A DNA stretch of 64,000 nucleotides from Phenylobacterium hankyongense (GTDB taxonomy: Bacteria > Pseudomonadota > Alphaproteobacteria > Caulobacterales > Caulobacteraceae), in contig NZ_QFYP01000001.1 of the NCBI RefSeq assembly GCF_003254505.1, positions 1,968,001 through 2,032,000 of the forward strand, read 5' to 3'. The notes under the pieces were generated by a model. The model saw nothing but the letters and a program-made list of their open reading frames with translations. It searched no databases and had not been told where the DNA came from. Shown here piece after piece: positions 36,613 through 44,766 of the stretch (its first letter is position 1; each line of letters starts with the position of its first letter). A program made the translations under genes and the position numbers.

Positions 36613-37581
36613 ATGGGCTTCGCTGTCGCTATCGTTTTCGTGGTGCTGGCCGTGGTGGTCGCGCTGGGCGCCATCAAGATCGTGCCGCAGGGGCGGGAAT
36701 ACACCGTCGAGCGGTTCGGCCGCTACACCCGCACCCTGAAGCCCGGGATCAGCTTCCTGACCCCCTTCGTCGAGGGCGTGGGGCGCAGGATCAACATGAT
36801 GGAGCAGGTCCTCGACGTGCCCCGTCAGGACGTGATCACCAAGGACAACGTCTCGGTCCAGGTGGACGCCATCGTCTTCATCCAGGTGATGGACGCCGCG
36901 GCCGCGGCCTATCGGGTGACCAATCTCGACTTCGCCATCACCCAGCTGACCATGACCAACCTGCGCACCGTGGTGGGCAACATGGAGCTGGACGAGGTGC
37001 TGTCGCAGCGCGACCAGATCAACACCCGGCTGCTGGACGTCATCGACCAGGCGACCAGCCCCTGGGGGGTGAAGGTGGCGCGGATCGAGATCAAGGACCT
37101 GCAGCCGCCGCCGGACATCACCAACGCCATGGCCCGCCAGATGAAGGCCGAGCGCGAACGGCGGGCGGTGATCACCGAGGCGGACGGCGAGAAACAGGCC
37201 GCCATCACCGTGGCCGAGGGCTCCAAGCAGGCGGCGATCCTGCAGGCCGAGGGCCGCCGGGAGGCCGCCTTCCGCGACGCCGAGGCCCGCGAGCGCTCCG
37301 CCGCCGCCGAGGCCAAGGCGACCGAGCTGGTGTCCAACGCCATCGCGGCCGGCGACGTCAACGCCATCAACTACTTCGTCGCCCAGAAGTACGTCGAGGC
37401 GTTCGGCAAGCTGGCGGAAAGCCCGCAGCAGAAGACGGTGATCGTCCCGGCCGACATGGGCTCGCTGGTGGGGACCATCGCCGGCATCGCCGAGCTGGTG
37501 AAGACCGCCCAGGCCGAACACCGGCCGGCCCCGCCGCGGCCCGCCGGGCGCGGGTCCGCCGTGCCGCCCACCGGAGCCTGA
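36613..37581 (+). CDS. SPFH/band-7 membrane protease-associated protein (QmcA/stomatin-like)
   Basis: A 322-residue protein anchored by an N-terminal helix (about 3-20), followed by an SPFH domain starting [21 protein letters not shown] and a long alpha-helical coiled coil (about 190-250, rich in A, E, R and [21 protein letters not shown]). A Pro-rich tail ends it. Such proteins form membrane rings that organise microdomains and modulate FtsH-type proteases. It is immediately followed (3 bp) by nfeD, the near-universal partner. CGGAGGGCCC precedes ATG 36613. Confidence 0.93.
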   Translation: MGFAVAIVFVVLAVVVALGAIKIVPQGREYTVERFGRYTRTLKPGISFLTPFVEGVGRRINMMEQVLDVPRQDVITKDNVSVQVDAIVFIQVMDAAAAAYRVTNLDFAITQLTMTNLRTVVGNMELDEVLSQRDQINTRLLDVIDQATSPWGVKVARIEIKDLQPPPDITNAMARQMKAERERRAVITEADGEKQAAITVAEGSKQAAILQAEGRREAAFRDAEARERSAAAEAKATELVSNAIAAGDVNAINYFVAQKYVEAFGKLAESPQQKTVIVPADMGSLVGTIAGIAELVKTAQAEHRPAPPRPAGRGSAVPPTGA

Positions 37582-37584
37582 GCC

Positions 37585-38055
37585 ATGCCCAGCCTCACCG
37601 ACCTCTACCTCCAGCACCCGTTCTGGGTCTGGATGGCGTTGGGCGCGGCCCTGCTGGCGGTCGAGGTGGCGACCGGATCGGGCTGGATGCTGTGGCCGGC
37701 GGCGTCGGCCGCGCTGGTGGCGGTGCTCGCCGAGGTGCTGCGCCTGTCGCTGGCCGAGTCGGTGCTCGGCTTCGCGGTCCTGACCATCGCCTCGACGCTG
37801 CTGGCGCGGCGCTACTTCCCGCGATCGCCCGGCCCCCATGCCCACGACATCAACGACAACGTGGCGCGGCTGGTCGGTCACCAGGGCAAGGCGGTCGACG
37901 CCTTCCATGGCCGGGCCGGCCGGGTGTTCATCGACGGCAAGGAGTGGGCGGCGGAGCTGGACGACGGCGAGGCGCTCGACGCCGGCGCGCGAGTCGAGGT
38001 GATCGGGGTGCGCGGGGCGCACCTGCGGGTGCGGGGAATCCCCGCAACCTCGTAA
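37585..38055 (+). CDS. nfeD: NfeD family membrane protein
   Basis: A 156-residue short-form NfeD: three or four hydrophobic helices in residues 10-75 and a C-terminal OB-fold (about 85-152) with LVGHQGKAVDAFHGRAGRVFIDGKEW (in parts). NfeD works with the SPFH protein encoded 3 bp upstream in membrane microdomain organisation; this version lacks the serine-protease part found in long NfeD. The ATG is 3 bp after the SPFH stop, so co-translation is likely. Confidence 0.9.
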   Translation: MPSLTDLYLQHPFWVWMALGAALLAVEVATGSGWMLWPAASAALVAVLAEVLRLSLAESVLGFAVLTIASTLLARRYFPRSPGPHAHDINDNVARLVGHQGKAVDAFHGRAGRVFIDGKEWAAELDDGEALDAGARVEVIGVRGAHLRVRGIPATS

Positions 38056-38226
38056 CAATGTTGCGCCGCAGCCGGCGCGGGGATCTCGGATGGCCGCCTA
38101 AGCCACTGGAAACACGCCACACTTCGGCCGGGTTCTTGCCTCACCTTGACCCTGGAGCGATCACGGCGCTTATGTGCGCCCAGGGAAAATCGACCCTTCA
38201 GGAAACACCCAGGAGAGACTGAACTC

Positions 38227-39549
38227 ATGAGGCCAATCGGATGGGGGCTGGCCGTCGCCCTCTTCGCCGCGGTGCTGGCGCCAGTAGCGGTGATTTCCGC
38301 GCCGAAGGCGCCCCCGGCGGTGTCGGACGCCCAGCGCAAGCAAGGCATGGCTGAAGCGCCGGCCCTGGCCCAGGCGGCGGGTCTTCCCTGCCAGGTCTCG
38401 GACGCCCGCTTCATCGGCAAGCAGGAAGACAAGAAGGCCAAGACGAGCGTCAGCTACTACGAACTCGCCTGCGGCCAGAGCATGGGCTACATCATGCAGG
38501 CGCCGGCGGGCGGCACGCCCACGGCCTTCACCTGCATCGAAGCCGACACCCCGGCCGAAGCCGGCAAGCCCGCGGCCCTGCCGTGCATCCTGCCCGCCAA
38601 CTCCGATCCGAAGGCGCAGCTCGCCCCGGTGCTGACCAAGGCCGGCGTCCAGTGCGTGCCGGAAAGCGCCCGCGGCATCGGTCAGAGCAAGACCAGCACC
38701 TTCATGGAAGTGGCCTGCCAGGGCGGCAGCGGTTACGTGGTGATCGCCAGCGCGCCGTTCGATGCGGCCAAGCCCGCCGAGGCGCAGAACTGCCTCAACT
38801 TCGACGACGGGGCCGGCAACATCAAATGCACCCTCACCGACAAGGCCAAGCGCCTGGCGGTGGTGGACAGCTTCGCCAAGGCGGCCACCGCCAGCTGCGT
38901 GGTGAAGGACCGCCGCTTCGTCGGCGCCTCCAAGGACGGCTCGAACTTCTACGAAGCCGCCTGCCAGGACGGCAAAGGCTACATCTACAAGGTCGACGGC
39001 AAGGGCGCTGTCGCCCAGAGCTGGGACTGCGCCAAGGCGCAAGCCATCCTCGGCGGCTGCGAACTGACCAACGCCCGTGAGGCCGAAACCCAGCAGGCGG
39101 CGCTCTACACCCGCCTGGCGAAGACCGCGGGCTCCAGCTGCGACGTCGACAAGTACGCCATCTTCCCGTCGCAAGGGGCCGAAGACATCGTCGAGCTGGT
39201 CTGCAAGGACGGTTCCGGCGGCGTCGGGGTGTTCCCGTCCACCGGCAAGGGCCAGGTGCTCGATTGCGGCCACGCCCTGGTGGCGGGCTACAAGTGCGGC
39301 CTGAACAAGCCGGAGAGCGGCTATGCGGCGCTCACCGCCGACCTGCGGAAGTTCGACCAGAAGACCTGCACGGTCTCGAACTCGCGCCTCGCGGCCAAGA
39401 CGGCCAAGGGCACGATCCTGGTCGAAGTCGCCTGCTCGGACGGCTTCAAGGGCTACATGATCGAGTACAACGCGACGCCGACCGTCAGCGCCGTCGGCGC
39501 CACCGGCTGCGCCTTCGCCGGCGGCTGCAAGCTGCCCGGCAACACCTAA
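38227..39549 (+). CDS. secreted protein of five four-cysteine repeats
   Basis: A 440-residue exported protein of no family I can name. After a signal peptide (about 1-25, ending VISA) come five repeats of about 60-70 residues, starting at Cys55, 143, 224, 305 and 381 (periods 88, 81, 81, 76). Each has exactly four cysteines in the order C...YEvaC..G.GYi...C...C-l; together they account for all 20 cysteines. The pattern implies two disulfides per repeat and a rigid, periplasmic or extracellular beads-on-string protein. ATG 38227 follows AGGAGAG; a weak TTGACC lies at 38146. A strong terminator follows. It is monocistronic between nfeD and the convergent ThDP enzyme. Confidence 0.9.
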   Translation: MRPIGWGLAVALFAAVLAPVAVISAPKAPPAVSDAQRKQGMAEAPALAQAAGLPCQVSDARFIGKQEDKKAKTSVSYYELACGQSMGYIMQAPAGGTPTAFTCIEADTPAEAGKPAALPCILPANSDPKAQLAPVLTKAGVQCVPESARGIGQSKTSTFMEVACQGGSGYVVIASAPFDAAKPAEAQNCLNFDDGAGNIKCTLTDKAKRLAVVDSFAKAATASCVVKDRRFVGASKDGSNFYEAACQDGKGYIYKVDGKGAVAQSWDCAKAQAILGGCELTNAREAETQQAALYTRLAKTAGSSCDVDKYAIFPSQGAEDIVELVCKDGSGGVGVFPSTGKGQVLDCGHALVAGYKCGLNKPESGYAALTADLRKFDQKTCTVSNSRLAAKTAKGTILVEVACSDGFKGYMIEYNATPTVSAVGATGCAFAGGCKLPGNT

Positions 39550-39573
39550 GTCTCAGCGAAAGCTGGACGAACG

Positions 39574-39609
39574 AGGCCCGCGGGTTCGCCCCGCGGGCCT
39601 TTTTCTTTG
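39574..39609 (+). terminator. Rho-independent terminator
   Basis: An 11-bp perfect stem (39574-39584 with 39590-39600), loop TTCGC, followed by TTTTCTTT. It ends the cysteine-repeat gene, and its mirror can serve little for the convergent gene, which stops at 39613. Confidence 0.92.
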
Positions 39610-39612
39610 GGC

Positions 39613-41157
39613 TCAGCGGATCGCGGCCTCGATGAACATCGGGCCGCGCTGGGCCATGGCGGCGGCGAAGGCGGTCTCGAATTCCTCCGCCGTCGTGCAG
39701 CGCACGGCGGGCACGCCCAGGCCCTTGGCCAGCGACACCCAGTCGATGTTGGGGTCGCCGAGGTCGAGCAGCTTCGAGGCCGACGGCCCGGCCTGGCCCG
39801 CGCCGGTGCGGGTCATCTCGATGTTGAGGATGCGATAGGTGTTGTTGGCGAACACCACGGCGGTGACGTCGAGGTTCTCCCGCGCGATCGTCCACAGCGC
39901 CTGCACGGTGTACATGCCCGCGCCGTCGCCGTTCAGGGACAGCACCTTGCGGTCCGGCGCCGCCACCGCTGCGCCGACCGCGAGCGGCAGGCCGATGCCG
40001 ATGGCGCCGCCGGTCAGCGCCAGCACCTCGTGCGGGGCGGCGGTCATGGCCGGGACCGCAATACCGCCGCCGGAGGTGACGCTGTCGTCGCAGATGATCG
40101 CGCCCTCGGGCAGGTGGCGGGCGACCGACTGGCCCGCGCTCTGCGGGGTGAGCGCGCCGGTGGGCGCGGCGTCCGGGCGCTTCAGCGGCTGGACCGGGCC
40201 TTGGGCCGGGGCGCCGAGGGCGTCGGCCAGCGCGCTCAGGCCGGCGACCGCGTCCTCCGCACGGCCGACGAAATCCAGCACCTCGCAGCCGTCCGGGACC
40301 AGCACGCTGGGCCGGTCGGGGTAGGCGAAGAAGGCGACGGGCGTGACCGTGCCGACCAGGACCATCAGGTCGACGCCGTCGAGGTCCTGCAGGGCCATCT
40401 CGCCGAAATACTGCATGCGGGCCGGCGCGAAGTGGCCGGCGCCGCGGGCCTGGCGGGCGACGAAGGTGTCGCTGATCACCCGGACGCCGTGAGCCGCGAG
40501 CCGCGCGGCCTGCGCCAGGCCCTCGGCGCGGCAGGCCTGGCCGCCAATCAGCACCACCGGCTTTGCGGCCTTGCGCAGGGCGGTGGCGGCCGCTCCCACC
40601 GCGGCCTCGGCGGGGGCGGGGCGGACCGCCCGCTGGGCGATGACCGGGGCGGCGGCGGTCTGCAGCCAGGCGGAATCGGCCGGCAGGATCAGGCTGACCG
40701 GGCCGCCGGGTGGCCCGTAGCTCGCCGCCACCGCCTCCGCCGCCAGGGCCGGGACGTCGTCGGGGCTCTCGGCGGACTGGGCCCACAGCGAGTTCGGCTT
40801 CACCAGGGTCGCGATGTCGGAGTTCAGCGGCGCGTCGTACTGCCGGTGGTAGGTGGCGTGGTCGCCGATCACGTTGACGATCGGGGTGAAGGCGCGCCGG
40901 GCGTTGTGCAGGTTGGCGACGCCGTTGCCGTAGCCGGGGCCGAGGTGCAGCAGGGTGCAGGCCGGCTTGTCGGCCATGCGGCCATAGCCGTCGGCGGCGC
41001 CGGTCGCCACGCCCTCGAACAGGCAGAGCACCGGCCGCATCTGCGGCTGCCGGTCGAGGGCCGCGACGAACTGCATCTCGCTGGTGCCGGGATTGGCGAA
41101 GCAGGCGGTGACGTCGTTGGCCACCAGGGTCGAGAGCAGGGCGTCGGCGCCGTTCAT
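39613..41157 (-). CDS. ThDP-dependent enzyme, acetolactate synthase large subunit-like
   Basis: A 514-residue thiamine diphosphate enzyme related to acetolactate synthase and benzoylformate decarboxylase. The activating Glu is E48 in CLFEGVATGAADGYGRM, and the ThDP-Mg motif is GDGAGMYTVQALWTIARENLDVTAVVFANN (in parts), GDG to NN. The middle domain lacks clear FAD-binding features. It is too short and in the wrong context for IlvB, having no regulatory subunit gene. Its ATG overlaps the stop of the upstream acyl-CoA ligase gene (ATGA), implying coupled translation and a shared pathway, perhaps side-chain degradation of an aromatic acid. The substrate is unknown. Confidence 0.87.
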   Translation of the reverse strand: MNGADALLSTLVANDVTACFANPGTSEMQFVAALDRQPQMRPVLCLFEGVATGAADGYGRMADKPACTLLHLGPGYGNGVANLHNARRAFTPIVNVIGDHATYHRQYDAPLNSDIATLVKPNSLWAQSAESPDDVPALAAEAVAASYGPPGGPVSLILPADSAWLQTAAAPVIAQRAVRPAPAEAAVGAAATALRKAAKPVVLIGGQACRAEGLAQAARLAAHGVRVISDTFVARQARGAGHFAPARMQYFGEMALQDLDGVDLMVLVGTVTPVAFFAYPDRPSVLVPDGCEVLDFVGRAEDAVAGLSALADALGAPAQGPVQPLKRPDAAPTGALTPQSAGQSVARHLPEGAIICDDSVTSGGGIAVPAMTAAPHEVLALTGGAIGIGLPLAVGAAVAAPDRKVLSLNGDGAGMYTVQALWTIARENLDVTAVVFANNTYRILNIEMTRTGAGQAGPSASKLLDLGDPNIDWVSLAKGLGVPAVRCTTAEEFETAFAAAMAQRGPMFIEAAIR

Positions 41158-42932
41158 GGAAACACCATCACGTCTGGAGGGGGAGGATCGGCGAACAGCC
41201 GCGCGACGGCCCCGGCCCGGAGGCTGCGGGCCAGGGGTTGGGCGATGTAGCCCTTGTCGGTGACTTCGCCGTGCGCGGCGTCGGGGCCGTCGGGCAAAAC
41301 GAGGGCGCGGGCGACGCGCCCGCCGGCCCCCTTGGCGTGGGCGTTGAACGCCTCGAGGCCGGCCTTCGCCGTCGCCTCGACCTCGGCGCGGGGCAGGCCC
41401 GGGTTGGGATAGAGCAGCAGGCCGACGCCCTCGCGGCCTTCGCCGCAGACCACCGCGTCGGTGACCGCGCCGCCGATCGCGGAGATCGCGCCGATACGCA
41501 GGTCGCCGACGCCGACGAAGGTGCCGCTGGCCAGCTTGAAGTTCTCCGACAGCCGGCCGTCGAAGATCAGGCCCTGGGTGGGGTCCTGCGGATCGACCAG
41601 GCGGGCGGCGTCGCCCAGCACATAGAAGCCCTCGTCGTCGAACACCTGGGCGGAGAGTTCGGGCCGGCCGAGATAGCCCTGGGTGACCTGCGGGCCCTTC
41701 ACCCGGAAGTCGAGCTTGCCGGCCTCGGGGACCAGCCGGACCGAAGTCCCGGGAATCGGCAGGCCGATCAGGCCCATGCGCTCGTTGGTCCAGTGGACGT
41801 TGCAGGCGGTGGGGCCGGTTTCGGTGGCGCCGTAGCCGGAGGCGAAGCTGATCCGCTCGCCCACCGTGCGGACCGCCACCGCCTGGATGCGGTCGGCCAC
41901 GGTCTGGCCGAGCGCCGCGCCGCCGTACTGCAGCACCCGCACGCGCTGGAAGAACCGCCGCGCCAGCGCCTCGTCGCGCTCGAGTTCGTCCACCAGCAGC
42001 ATCCAGCCGGCCGGCACCATGTTGTGATAGGTCGGCGCGACCTCCCGCAGGTTCCGCACCGTCTCGCCGAACCGCGCGGCTGTGGGCTGGCCGGTGTCGA
42101 TGTAGAGCGTGCCGCCGCGGTGCAGCGACATGTGCAGGATCGAGTTGGCCCCCAGGCTGTGGCTCCACGGCGCGGAGTTGACCATCACCGGGGGCTCGGG
42201 ATCGTCGAAGCAGGCGGCGATCTGCGCGGAGTTCAAGGCGATGTTGCGGTGGGTGATGATCACCGCCTTGGGGTGCCCGGTGGAGCCGGAGGTCAGCAGG
42301 TATTTGGCGTGGTCGTCCGGCGTGGCGATCGCCTGGGCGGGCGCGGCGCCCAGCAGCTGCTCCAGCGCGATGTCGCCGGGCCGCGGGTTGTGCGCGGCGA
42401 TCACCGGCAGGCCGGCCAAGCACTCGGCGGAGAGGCCTTCGGCGAACAGGGCGGCGTCCTCGGTGTAGACGCAGGCTGGGGCCAGCACCGCGCAGGCGTG
42501 TGCGAGGCGGGCGAGGTTCGCGCCCTTCAGCCCGTACTGCGGCGACACCGGAGCGACCGGCAGGCCCTGGCTCATGGCGGCGTATTTGACCAGCGCGTGG
42601 TCGATGCCGTTGGCGGCGAGGATCAGCAGCGGGCGGGGGCCCACGACGCCCAGTCCGCGCAGGCCTCCGGCCAGCACCGCGATGCGCTCGCGCGCCTCCG
42701 CGAAGGTCACCGTGCGCCAGCCGTCGCCGGACCGCTCCGCCAGCCAGATCCGCTCGGGCGCCGCGGCGGCCCAGTGGTCGAGCGCCGCGCTCGTGGTCTG
42801 GAAGTGGGTGGCGTACGGCGTCGGGTTGGTCAGCACCAGCTCGCCGCCCGGGCGGCGGTCCACCTCGAGCCGCCGCGGCGCATAGCGCGGGTCGCGGAAG
42901 GCGGCGGTGGCGGCGCGCAGGTTCGCATCCAT
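41154..42932 (-). CDS. AMP-forming acyl-CoA synthetase, feruloyl-CoA synthetase-like
   Basis: A 592-residue ANL-family ligase that adenylates a carboxylic acid and transfers it to CoA. The P-loop is YLLTSGSTGHPKAVIITH, the A5 region SGYGATETGP and the A8 hinge region FDGRLSENFKLASGTFVG; the catalytic A10 Lys is likely in the C-terminal EVTDKGYIAQ. Length and the N-terminal RRLEVDRRPGGELVL pattern resemble feruloyl-CoA synthetases, so an aromatic or phenylpropanoid acid is a reasonable guess. It is 38 bp after the ECF sigma gene and overlaps the ThDP-enzyme gene by 4 bp. Confidence 0.88.
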   Translation of the reverse strand: MDANLRAATAAFRDPRYAPRRLEVDRRPGGELVLTNPTPYATHFQTTSAALDHWAAAAPERIWLAERSGDGWRTVTFAEARERIAVLAGGLRGLGVVGPRPLLILAANGIDHALVKYAAMSQGLPVAPVSPQYGLKGANLARLAHACAVLAPACVYTEDAALFAEGLSAECLAGLPVIAAHNPRPGDIALEQLLGAAPAQAIATPDDHAKYLLTSGSTGHPKAVIITHRNIALNSAQIAACFDDPEPPVMVNSAPWSHSLGANSILHMSLHRGGTLYIDTGQPTAARFGETVRNLREVAPTYHNMVPAGWMLLVDELERDEALARRFFQRVRVLQYGGAALGQTVADRIQAVAVRTVGERISFASGYGATETGPTACNVHWTNERMGLIGLPIPGTSVRLVPEAGKLDFRVKGPQVTQGYLGRPELSAQVFDDEGFYVLGDAARLVDPQDPTQGLIFDGRLSENFKLASGTFVGVGDLRIGAISAIGGAVTDAVVCGEGREGVGLLLYPNPGLPRAEVEATAKAGLEAFNAHAKGAGGRVARALVLPDGPDAAHGEVTDKGYIAQPLARSLRAGAVARLFADPPPPDVMVFP

Positions 42933-42970
42933 GGAAGCTTTATTCCAAGCCCCACGGCCGATGGGAAGCC

Positions 42971-44182
42971 TTAGCCGGCCAGGGTCGCCAGCCGCCGCTC
43001 CAGGAACAGCCGCTCGGCGGGCGCGGGTCCGAGGGCCAGCGCCGCCGCCAACGCCTCGGCCGCCTCCGCTCTCCGTCCAGCCATGGCGCAGAGGCCGGCG
43101 CGGGCGGCCTGGTAGGGCAGCCAGTCGGCCGGCGCGCCGGCGGCGGCCAGCGCCGCCAGGCCCTGGTCTGCGCCGCGCGCCTCGCCCACCGCGACGGCGC
43201 GGTTCACCAGGGTGACCGGATTGGGCCGCAGCGCAGCCAGCACGTCATAGAGCGCGGCGATCTGGCTCCAGGGCGTCGCGCCGCCCTCCGTTCGGGTCAG
43301 GTGGGCCGCATGGATGGCGGCCATGATCTGGCGCGGCCCGCTGCGGCCCAGTCCCGCGGCGCGGTCCAGCAGGCGGTCGCCCTGCGCGATCAGGTCGCGA
43401 CGCCAGAGCGCGGTCTCCTGCTCGGGGGGCGGGACCATGGCGCCGGTGTCGTCCAGCCGCGCCGGACGCCGGGCCTCGGCGTAGCGGACCAGGGCGGCCA
43501 GGCCGAGCACCTCGGGCTCCTGCGGCGTCAGGTCGGCCAGCAGGCCCGAGAGCCGCAGCACCTCGTCGGCGAAGCCCGCCCCGTCGCCGGCCAGGGCGGC
43601 GTCCTCATAGGCCTGGGCGTAGGCGATCTCGAGGGTCGACAGCACCGCCTCCAGCCGCTCCGGCCAGGCGGCGCGGCCGGGAACCTCGAAGGGCACGCCG
43701 GCGTCGCGGATCTTGCGCTTGGCCCGGGTGATCCGCTGCAGCATCGCCGGCTCGGCGACCAGGAAGGCGCGCGCCAGGCGCCCGGTCGAGAGGCCGCAGA
43801 CCACCTTCAGGGTCAGCGCGGCGCGGGAGTCCGGCGCGATGGCGGGGTGGCAGCAGACGAAGATCAGCCGCAGGCGCTCGTCGGGGATCGGCTCGTCGGC
43901 GGCCATCAGGGCGTCCTCGGGCGTGGGCGCCGGCTCGGGCTCGTCGAGCACGGCGCGCTCGCGGGTCGCCGCCCGGCGCTTGGCGTCGATCGCCTTGCGC
44001 AGCCCCACGCGCCACAGCCAGGCGGCCGGATCGCGCGGGGCCTGCTGCGGCCAGACGGTGAGGGCGGCGGCCGCAGCGTCGGCGAAGGCGTCCTCGGCGA
44101 GGTCGAGGTCGCGCAGCCGCGCGGCCAGGGCCGCCACCACCCGCGGCCGGGCCGTGGCGATCGCCTGGGCGGCCTCGCGCAT
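42971..44182 (-). CDS. ECF42-type RNA polymerase sigma factor with TPR-like C-terminal extension
   Basis: A 403-residue sigma factor, twice the normal ECF length. Sigma-2 (about 15-75, WLWRVGLRKAIDAKRR) and sigma-4 (about 115-170, LTLKVVCGLSTGRLARAF and the ITRAKRKIR helix) are followed by a roughly 220-residue helical extension ending in TPR-like repeats. This architecture, together with a DGPF/YCII protein gene immediately upstream, defines the ECF42 group, in which the extension rather than an anti-sigma factor is thought to control activity. No anti-sigma gene is adjacent. It is 4 bp after the DGPF gene. Confidence 0.92.
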   Translation of the reverse strand: MREAAQAIATARPRVVAALAARLRDLDLAEDAFADAAAAALTVWPQQAPRDPAAWLWRVGLRKAIDAKRRAATRERAVLDEPEPAPTPEDALMAADEPIPDERLRLIFVCCHPAIAPDSRAALTLKVVCGLSTGRLARAFLVAEPAMLQRITRAKRKIRDAGVPFEVPGRAAWPERLEAVLSTLEIAYAQAYEDAALAGDGAGFADEVLRLSGLLADLTPQEPEVLGLAALVRYAEARRPARLDDTGAMVPPPEQETALWRRDLIAQGDRLLDRAAGLGRSGPRQIMAAIHAAHLTRTEGGATPWSQIAALYDVLAALRPNPVTLVNRAVAVGEARGADQGLAALAAAGAPADWLPYQAARAGLCAMAGRRAEAAEALAAALALGPAPAERLFLERRLATLAG

Positions 44183-44186
44183 GGCG

Positions 44187-44537
44187 TCAGTGCTGGATCA
44201 GCGGCCGCACCTCGACCTTGCCGCCGTCCACCGCCGGAATCCGCTTGGCGATGGCCAGCGCCGCGTCGAGGTCGGGCACGTCGACCAGGTAGTAGCCGCC
44301 CAGGTGCTCGCGGGTCTCCGCAAACGGACCATCGTGCACGGTCTGCTTGCCGCCTTCAGTCAGGACGGTGGTGGCGGTGGTGATCGACTGCAGGCCGGAG
44401 CCCGCCTGCATCACGCCCTTGGTGCGCAGCTCGCCGGCCAGCGCCATGTGCCGGGCGACGATGTCCTTGCGCGCGGCTTCGCCCGCCGGGCCTTCGTAGG
44501 CGCTCTCGGCTTCGTAGATCAGGAGCATGTACTGCAT
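44187..44537 (-). CDS. YCII/DGPF-domain protein, partner of the ECF42 sigma factor
   Basis: A 116-residue soluble protein of the YCII-related family. It begins MQYMLLIYEAE and contains the signature DGPF at 69-72 inside TVHDGPFAETREHLGGYYL. DGPF proteins are the usual neighbours and often the regulatory targets of ECF42 sigma factors; their biochemical role is not settled. ATG 44537 follows a GGGGGACC ribosome site. Its stop is 4 bp from the sigma factor start, so they form one operon, DGPF first. A palindromic repeat lies upstream. Confidence 0.92.
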   Translation of the reverse strand: MQYMLLIYEAESAYEGPAGEAARKDIVARHMALAGELRTKGVMQAGSGLQSITTATTVLTEGGKQTVHDGPFAETREHLGGYYLVDVPDLDAALAIAKRIPAVDGGKVEVRPLIQH

Positions 44538-44642
44538 GGTGTGGTCCCCCGTGTGGGTCTGAGCTTCGCCGACGCGAACAGCCGCGTCATCAGGGAGACG
44601 CGCAGGCGGCGCGGGATTCGACAGGCGCATCGCAAAAAGAAC

Positions 44643-44764
44643 TGTCATCCCGGAAAGCGCGGAGCGCTTGTCCGGGACCCATGCACACCGGATCTCTCCG
44701 GATATTCAGCGACCACGGGTGTTCATGGGTCCCGGTCTTCCGCTTCGCGAAAACCGGGATGACA
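44643..44764. repeat. 122-bp interspersed inverted repeat
   Basis: Outer arms TGTCATCCCGG (44643-44653) and its exact complement (44754-44764), and inner arms CCGGGACCCATG (44672-44683) and its exact complement (44724-44735), with a small hairpin inside each half (AAGCGC-GGA-GCGCTT on the left). This form of paired TGTCATCCCGG units is one I recall as dispersed in alphaproteobacterial genomes. It separates the DGPF gene from the dihydroorotase gene, both on the minus strand, and the second arm ends 2 bp from the dihydroorotase stop. Confidence 0.85.
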
Positions 44765-44766
44765 GC

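Noticed and set aside
39613..42423. Continuous frame suggesting a fusion of the ThDP enzyme with sequence from the ligase region
   Set aside because: The upstream part is an out-of-frame reading of the ligase gene; the ligase is intact in its own frame and the ThDP enzyme has a proper start in the ATGA overlap.
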